Origin: Eretmocerus hayati | Taxonomy: Eukaryota > Arthropoda > Insecta > Hymenoptera > Aphelinidae | Direction: 5' to 3' | Length of the DNA: 64,000 nt | NCBI GenBank assembly: GCA_029851415.1 | Contig: CM056742.1 | Span: 55,530,954 to 55,594,953, forward strand | Shown: positions 58,217 to 64,000 of the stretch, piece after piece | Layout of the letters: every line of letters begins with the position of its first letter | Numbering within the stretch: position 1 is the stretch's first letter | Program-made: the position numbers and the translations under genes | Notes under the pieces: generated by a model | Databases searched by the model: none | What the model was told of the DNA's origin: nothing | What the model saw: only the letters and a program-made list of their open reading frames with translations

Positions 58217-58561
58217 GAATCTGCAATTCTGCGAGAGTGTCGTGAAAAATAAGAAGTGACCAAGGGAAAGAATAAGGAGTTGAGGAGAGAAGAATCCAGC
58301 CAAGCCGTAAGCAGCCAAGCTGATCATCATACCTGCCCACCCGCCCGCGCGTCAGCAGAAAATCGTCGCCAAGGCTTATCTCCGAGCTGGGTGCACGTGT
58401 GGACGAGTAATGCAGATAGCCGCATTATACATCGTCGTGGTCTGCCGGAGCTCCGTGGCGTAAATACTAGACCATTTTTCTCCCTCATCTCGTTCCAAGG
58501 AACGACTTGATCATATACGCATTTATACTCAACCAAGCCCCTTTGAATTATCAAAACGAAA
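58217..58561. other. Region upstream of gypsy element C gag
   Basis: The 5' LTR end and PBS of element C should lie here or further left. I see no unambiguous TG...CA border or tRNA-complementary site. The larger palindromic element lies immediately to the left, so the LTR may have been displaced or removed. Confidence 0.35.
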
Positions 58562-60438
58562 ATGTCCAGAATGCTCGGAATTTTCGAAAAATCAAAAAGC
58601 AAAGAAACGGTAAATTCCACTGGGACTTTGCCAAAACCGACTCATAGTCGACCTGAAATGTTCGATGGAGATAGAAAAAAGGACCAAGAAATTTTGGACA
58701 ACCGAGATCGATTTTATTCGAACATAGACGAGTCGAATTTTGAGTCAAACGGACAAAATGGAGCTTTGGGTATGGATGTGAATTCAACGAATAATGGAAA
58801 AGATGGAGATGTATATGTGAATATGAGCCGGTGCAATAGTCCACACGGACAATTTGCTGGTCAAGCTTACCAGCAGTGGCGCACAGCCGCACCGATAATA
58901 GAAGAATCGCCGATCCGCGTGCATCCATTTTGGATAAACCAAATCAGGCTCCATTATATGCGAATGCGCAGGTGGCTTCTCACCCAGAGGTATTTTATAT
59001 GCCAGGCCCAAATGGTCAGCTATCGTTATACAGGCAACAGCAGCCTCACGAACCCACCATTGGGGACAACGATACATTTTCGCTTAACCCAGAATTCCAA
59101 AATACGCAAAGTGTTCCCATGGTAGAAAATAGTGGAATCGCCCCGAGTTTAGGTAATAATGTGGACGCTACGCGGAGTCAGAATATCAGCCCGAGGCCAA
59201 CCAAACCGGTGGTGACGGCCCAAAGTTCACCGATTCATAATCCGACTCCATGGAATTTCCCACAACAGCGTCCCATAGCCCCCAAGGTGATAGATTTTCC
59301 ACCTTGAGTGAACTGCTTTCCACATAATTTTCCGAATCAAATTCCAACGGAGTTTGTAAAGATTCGTGAGAGTGCTGCGCCTACGACGAATCCACTGCCG
59401 AGACAGAATGTACCTTCTTTCGAAAATTTTCTTCGAGGGATGAGTTTTTCACAAATGGCTGAGTTATGGGAAAAATCAAATTTGGGCGAAACACAACAGT
59501 ATCAAAATTTTAATGTCCAGGAAATCCCGAGTCAGTATATACAGGTGCCACTCACCACACTATATACTACCAGAGTACACCCAAATTTTCCCCAACGAAA
59601 TGTGCCTCAACAGAATAGTAACGAACAGAATTTCTACCAGCAAAATAGTCAGGAACAGAATTTTCCTCAACCAAATACCTATCAACAGAACCTTTTTCAT
59701 CGAAATGTAGGCAGCCCGCTGAGAGTTCGTTTCCAAAATACGCAGACACAACCCAGCCAAAGTGAAACTCATCCACAAGAACAACTATTAGTAACGCATA
59801 GAGGGATGGATGTCCAACTATACCATACTTTGAGAGATGTGGGAGAATTCAATGGTGAGGCAGACTCACTCTCTGGATTCTGCTCGGCAGTGCGATCGGC
59901 AAAGCTAATGGGTGGAACGGGGTCGGACCGTATAATTCTAATGAACGTCGCGCGAGAATTGACAGGCACAGCGAGATCATTATTTGGCCCAACAATTTTA
60001 GAGTTCGACACAGTTGAACAATTTCTGAAAGAATTGATAGAACAATTCTTGCCTATAGAATCGTTAGACGACATTATGTCTGAGTTAAAAAGTTGTGCCA
60101 AAAGGAAAGACGGAACGTTAGAATCATACGGGATACGCATTCAGAAAATATTACGGAGATTTAAAAGCACCGCAGGCTCAAAATCACAGTACACGCGCTC
60201 AGAGTTAGAATCTCGAGCGCGAGACGCTGACGAAGCAGCATTGACACGATTTACTATAGGCATAGGCACGGAACTGGAGAATGCGGTGCACAGCCAGGAG
60301 CCAAGTAGAATTCGCGAGGCGGTAAAATTTGGGCAACAAGCGGCGTTGCAACGTAAAAATTACCGAATTCAATTGATGAAGCAACACCGTGTACAGCCCA
60401 TTCGCAGGCAAACATTTGAATGGCCGATTCGCAGGTAA
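58562..60438 (+). pseudogene. Ty3/gypsy element C gag (broken)
   Basis: The first frame starts at 58562 (MSRMLGIFEKSKSKE) and a second continues from ~58876. A TGA at 59305-59307 interrupts the second frame, which then runs to 60438. The N-terminal ~250 residues are low-complexity, with Asn/Gln/Pro repeats (QQNSNEQNFYQQN, EQNFPQPNTYQQN). The capsid part follows (VGEFNGEADSLSGFCSAVRS, VARELTGTARSLFGP, VEQFLKELIEQFLP, YGIRIQKILRRF), typical of Ty3/gypsy gag. At least one frameshift and one nonsense codon make it non-functional. It is in the same orientation as the protease and RT remnants downstream. Confidence 0.8.
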
Positions 60439-60590
60439 TGTGCCCATATCGTAGACTCGCGGGCCATGTGGAAAGTCATTGCTACAAGAAAGAAAACGAT
60501 AATAAAAAGTGCCAATATTGCGAAGTGCGCGGGCATGACGCAAAAGTCTGCTGGAAACCAGAGGCCGATTTTAAAAGGGCCAACGTTTGA
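60420..60590 (+). pseudogene. Element C nucleocapsid zinc knuckles
   Basis: In a frame shifted relative to the capsid, two knuckles follow: CPYRRLAGHVESHC, in which the second Cys of the CCHC motif is Arg (CGT, one transition from TGT), then an intact CQYCEVRGHDAKVC. This places the nucleocapsid domain just 3' of gag and shows its decay. Confidence 0.75.
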
Positions 60591-60910
60591 ATAGATCGGC
60601 CGAGCACCAACCGCGGCAGAGAGGGTTATCGCGGCAGGAGTAGAGGTGGGTGTCCAAACAGAAATTTCAATGGTCATAATAGCGGCCCGGAAAATCGTCG
60701 AAATAATTCCCCACCAAGGGAAAATCAAAATCAAACGCCTCCGGATAATTATGCCGAGACCCAAAACCAAACCCCACCGCAGGGGCGATAAGCCCAAAGC
60801 CCACAGCGCCATAATGATGCCCAAAACGCCCGAAATCCGGCGGAAAATTCAAACTAGAAGCATGCCCATCACGTTCCCCAAGCGATGGGCGCATCAATGA
60901 CGCCATCGAC
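60591..60910 (+). pseudogene. Element C gag-to-protease linker
   Basis: A basic, low-complexity stretch in broken frames (for example KIKIKRLRIIMPRPKTKPHRR) connects nucleocapsid to protease. No motif is recognised. Confidence 0.45.
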
Positions 60911-61762
60911 ATGTCATTGATGAATCTGGAAATCGACTCATTTTCATTAAAAAAATCACCGTCCGCAGATGAGTCAAATTCGATAGAATCGGACGGGAGT
61001 AATAGTGTTGGAAAATCCTCTACATCGTCCCAAGTGAATATCAGAAAGACAAGTATAAAATTTTTGAAGACTGGGAGAATTCCACCAATTGTCAGTTTTG
61101 GAAGCCTAGGAGTGAATAATGAAAGATGTAAAGTATACATTGATTCTGGTGCGGATGTATGCATTATAAAATCAAGTAGAGTTAAAAATCTTGCAGAGAT
61201 TGATAAGTCAGAAATACTGGGCATCAATGGCGTTGCAAAAGGAGAATTATTTTCAGAGGGAATGATTTGATTGAAAATAAACGGCATGCAGTGGCAATTA
61301 CATGTAGTCCCCGACTCCATTTTGTTAGACTGTGATGGTCTAGTCGGTTGGGATTTTTTGACAGAATACAGTGGTAAATTAAACCCCAAAGCCCGCTGCC
61401 TCGAGTTCGAGAAATTTTCAATCCCTTTCTTATACAATGAAAAAATGAAAGTGCCGCGTAGAATGAGAAGACTCATCAAATTCAAGATTCTGAACGATAC
61501 TGAAGAGGGGTGGGTCCCGCGCATACGAGGGTTTCCATGGAACTTTCAACTAATGACCCTCCAAAAAAGAAAAAAAATTTCCATCGCACACGTTTGGAAT
61601 GGGTTTTATGTGATTCTGAGACCTCGAAAACATGTCAAAAAAGTGGTGCCACTCTCTTCCAAGTCAAGGTATCTGGTTCAGAACGACAAGTATGGAATCC
61701 CAGTCTTGAAATATCTGCGAATCAACTCCAATCGAGTAGATTCGAATCAAAACATTGTGTAG
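60911..61762 (+). pseudogene. Ty3/gypsy element C protease remnant
   Basis: One frame, interrupted by a TGA at 61268-61270, encodes a retropepsin-like aspartic protease. It has VYIDSGADVCIIKSS (active-site DSGA), the flap region around GINGVAKGELF, and DGLVGWDFLTEYSGKL (ILG-like helix motif). The tail beyond ~61480 (WVPRIRGFPWNF) is not recognisable. Upstream, an acidic Ser-rich stretch (KKSPSADESNSIESDGSN) resembles a linker. Confidence 0.75.
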
Positions 61763-62776
61763 ACGATTGATAGGGATTATATTCGCCTGACTTGACTTTA
61801 AGATGAATTTTATCATTGATTTTGCCAAAATTCGATGTAAATTTCCAATATCGAGTCACGACTTATGAGTCTCATCTCAATTTCTAGAGTATACTGTGGT
61901 GTTATTTCGTTCATATTCCAGCCGTATATTATGTAGAAATCAGGAAATCCGCGATATCATCACATTTAGGAGCTTATTTAACTTACCATCGGGGTTCAAA
62001 TATTCCTCCTTAGCTTCTCACAGAAATACCGGTCGAAATTGCCACTCAAAACAGTGCGGTTATATCATTTTTGTGATGGAGAAAAAAGAGCAAAACATCC
62101 CAATCCTGTGCTCTACGTCTCCTGAGTATGCCATCAGAAAATGACCATTCTCAAAGCCAGTGGCGCGATAACTTCAGAGGTTTGGAGATATATGAAATTT
62201 GTCAGGATCAACGGACACTCACGAACCAAACGGGATTCGATTCGTCCTCTTTTCAACTTCGAAAACTAATTGTTGTATTTTCCGTTGCATACAAGGTATT
62301 TCATCATTTCCGTAAACAATAGCCAGAGAAAGTTTTCCCCGCAAAACTCGGTTACATCGATGAATGAGAGCTAATATCATAGCCAAGTCAGCGCACACCT
62401 CTGAATCAAACATTTTCTCAAAATATGAGATTAGTAGATGGATATATTATTCCACCGAAGTATTTGGAGCATAGGTCTTTTAGTTACAGCCTTATCAATT
62501 CAGAAAATCGCGTTGGTTCGTTTGTGAACTACTCAAAAATCATCTTTAGCGGTCTTCTGTTGACAAATCAGGATGCGTTTCAACAAGAAAAAATGTAGAC
62601 CATATTGAATAATGCCAAATACTATACAATGCCACTCCTGCACACTTCCGATAGTTCAGAATACTCCAGGAACATTGCAGTAACACGAAAGTCAAAAGTT
62701 CCGTGGGACCTTCATACATGTAAAAAATGGAATTCTCTTTGGAAAATTCATCGCCAAAATCTACAACGGATATGGC
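61763..62776 (+). other. Decayed spacer between protease and RT of element C
   Basis: About 1 kb without a recognisable domain. In an intact gypsy element protease and RT are close, so this may be a degraded coding stretch or a later insertion. Short frames exist, but none is convincing. Confidence 0.4.
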
Positions 62777-63700
62777 ATGGCAGAGGTCATAAGTATTACA
62801 TATGAAACTATATATATTGACACCCCTGCAGTCAAGTTGAGAAGATTTTCAAAAATAGTTCCTTGGGACAATGTAGAAGAGAAAAGCATCATTGGGGATG
62901 ATGCAGTACATCATATTTGCCGGTTATACACAGACGCTGACCCAGCAAATAAGCAGCTTCGCGAGAACTTGCAGAGTATAGATAAGAGCGCGCGCGACAT
63001 CGCCTCGGCAGAACGCGTAGAAAACTTAATGCAACTCGTTGATATCGAAGGTTGCTCACCGGAGGAGATTGAGCAGGTACGCATGCTCATTAGCATCGAC
63101 CCTTGGCGATTTGGGCTGAAAGGCGGACCACTCCAAGCAAGGCCCGTTATCAAACATAAAATCAAGTTAAAATTGGGCAAACCATTTAAAGCCAAAAGAT
63201 ATCGCTTACCTCCAGCCTTGAAAGGCCCCTTGATCGAAGAGGTGAAAAAATTGAGCGATCTTGGAGTGTTGCGCCCATCCAGATCGCCATGGAGATCGAA
63301 TTGCTTTCAAGTTCCAAAAAGCCCAGACAAAGATGGGACGAAAAGGTTTCGAATCGTCTCAGATTTCCGCCCCCTCAATGAGGATACGGTAGGGACTTGT
63401 CAGCCGTTATCTTTCATCGCCGATATCATCGATCAGCTGTCTGGCGCGCGTCATATCACAGTGGTAGATTTACTTGACGCATTTCACCAAATAAAAATGG
63501 ACGAGGAGTCAGCACCTTATTCAGCCATAGACACACCCTTAGGCGGAATGGAATTCGCGCGCATGGCTCAAGGAATGGTCGGTAGTCGGGACACCCTAAA
63601 TGAGGCAATTTTTATGGCGTTTTCCTCCCCCACCCCCGACGAATTCGCCAGTTATTGTGACGATCTGTTCATCTGGGCAAATACCTTGGAAGCAAATTAA
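62777..63700 (+). pseudogene. Ty3/gypsy element C reverse transcriptase remnant
   Basis: This is a 307-codon frame. Residues ~120-190 give the RT entry region (KHKIKLKLGKPFKAKRYRLP, LSDLGVLRPSRSPWRSNCF). Then come RFRIVSDFRPLNEDTVG, motif A in VVDLLDAFHQIKMDEES, the shortened MEFARMAQGMVGSRDTLNEA, and motif C in FASYCDDLFIWANT. Catalytic aspartates are kept. The frame stops at 63700, just after motif C, and the thumb, RNase H and integrase are not recognisable in the remaining 300 bp. The upstream ~110 residues (ADPANKQLRENLQ, SPEEIEQVRMLI) are a helical N-terminal extension. Confidence 0.85.
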
Positions 63701-64000
63701 ATTCAGGAAATTCATGGCCTGCATCCTTGGAGCAAATTTCACACTTTCACCAAAGTAATGTCAATTCTTGAAAGAAGAAGAGGCGACAAACAATCGCCGA
63801 AATGTCGTGCTGAATCTTGAACATCAACCATTGACTCAATACGAACGATCGACAAAAATATGGACAATTATATTACATATATTGTTTGTTCATTGTATAA
63901 TTTATTAATAACATTCAGGGTACTGTTCATACAAAAAATGAACTTTTTGGGGAAAAATTCGCTAATCAAATTGAGGTGTATGACCTCATATCAATAACCA
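63701..64000. other. Window end, no recognisable feature
   Basis: AT-rich. Pol does not continue in any frame I can follow, so element C is either truncated here or interrupted beyond recognition. Confidence 0.45.

Overview
The window is a eukaryotic, AT-rich, intron-poor stretch made almost entirely of transposable elements. The families present (a CR1/L2-group and an R1-clade non-LTR retrotransposon, Ty3/gypsy elements, hAT, and Foldback-like elements) point to an arthropod, probably an insect. The species cannot be named from sequence alone, and no host gene was recognised with confidence.

Layout. 1-4857 (minus): nearly full-length CR1/L2-group retrotransposon, copy 1, with its 5' end abutting a (GA)n/(TC)n tract and its 3' end outside the window. 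5.0-6.2 kb: degenerate inverted repeat and a ~128-bp tandem repeat. 6.9-10.2 kb (minus): decayed Ty3/gypsy element A (gag, protease, RT, RNase H, start of integrase). Its 5' LTR is split by a 15.5-kb Foldback-like element (10238-25759) with a perfect 9-bp target duplication. The arms of that element are arrays of ~71-bp CCCGT-rich monomers, and smaller palindromic elements are nested in its centre. Beyond it lie the rest of LTR A and the leader and LTR of a related element B (to ~26458). 27.0-29.7 kb: a 2.7-kb element with ~660-bp terminal inverted repeats. 30.0-30.6 kb: an unidentified, probably frameshifted coding region.

30.7-39.0 kb is a three-level nest. An R1-clade retrotransposon (minus) sits between (GA)n tracts and is split by a 6.4-kb hAT transposon (32393-38837, 8-bp target duplication). 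The hAT transposase gene is itself split by a 1.3-kb element whose ends are clusters of a GTGCGTAAAG motif. Removing each insertion rejoins the reading frame beneath it. 39.1-42.2 kb (plus): 5'-truncated copy 2 of the CR1/L2-group element, with an intact endonuclease/RT frame and (TC)n on both sides. 44.7-45.7 kb: ~220-bp satellite. 48.2-51.6 kb: second Foldback-like element with tandem-repeat arms. 52.7-54.0 kb: direct repeat. 54.7-58.2 kb: large palindromic element with a smaller palindrome inside. 58.6-63.7 kb (plus): second decayed gypsy element C (gag, zinc knuckles, protease, RT).

Most notable points: (1) a CR1/L2-group family whose three visible junctions all lie in (TC)n of the same polarity, and whose copy 1 puts the EN-RT frame directly after a TGA-CTA stop with no ATG, which suggests readthrough expression; (2) a giant Foldback-like element with higher-order repeats; (3) the R1 > hAT > GTGCGTAAAG-element nest, whose innermost member I cannot assign to a known class.
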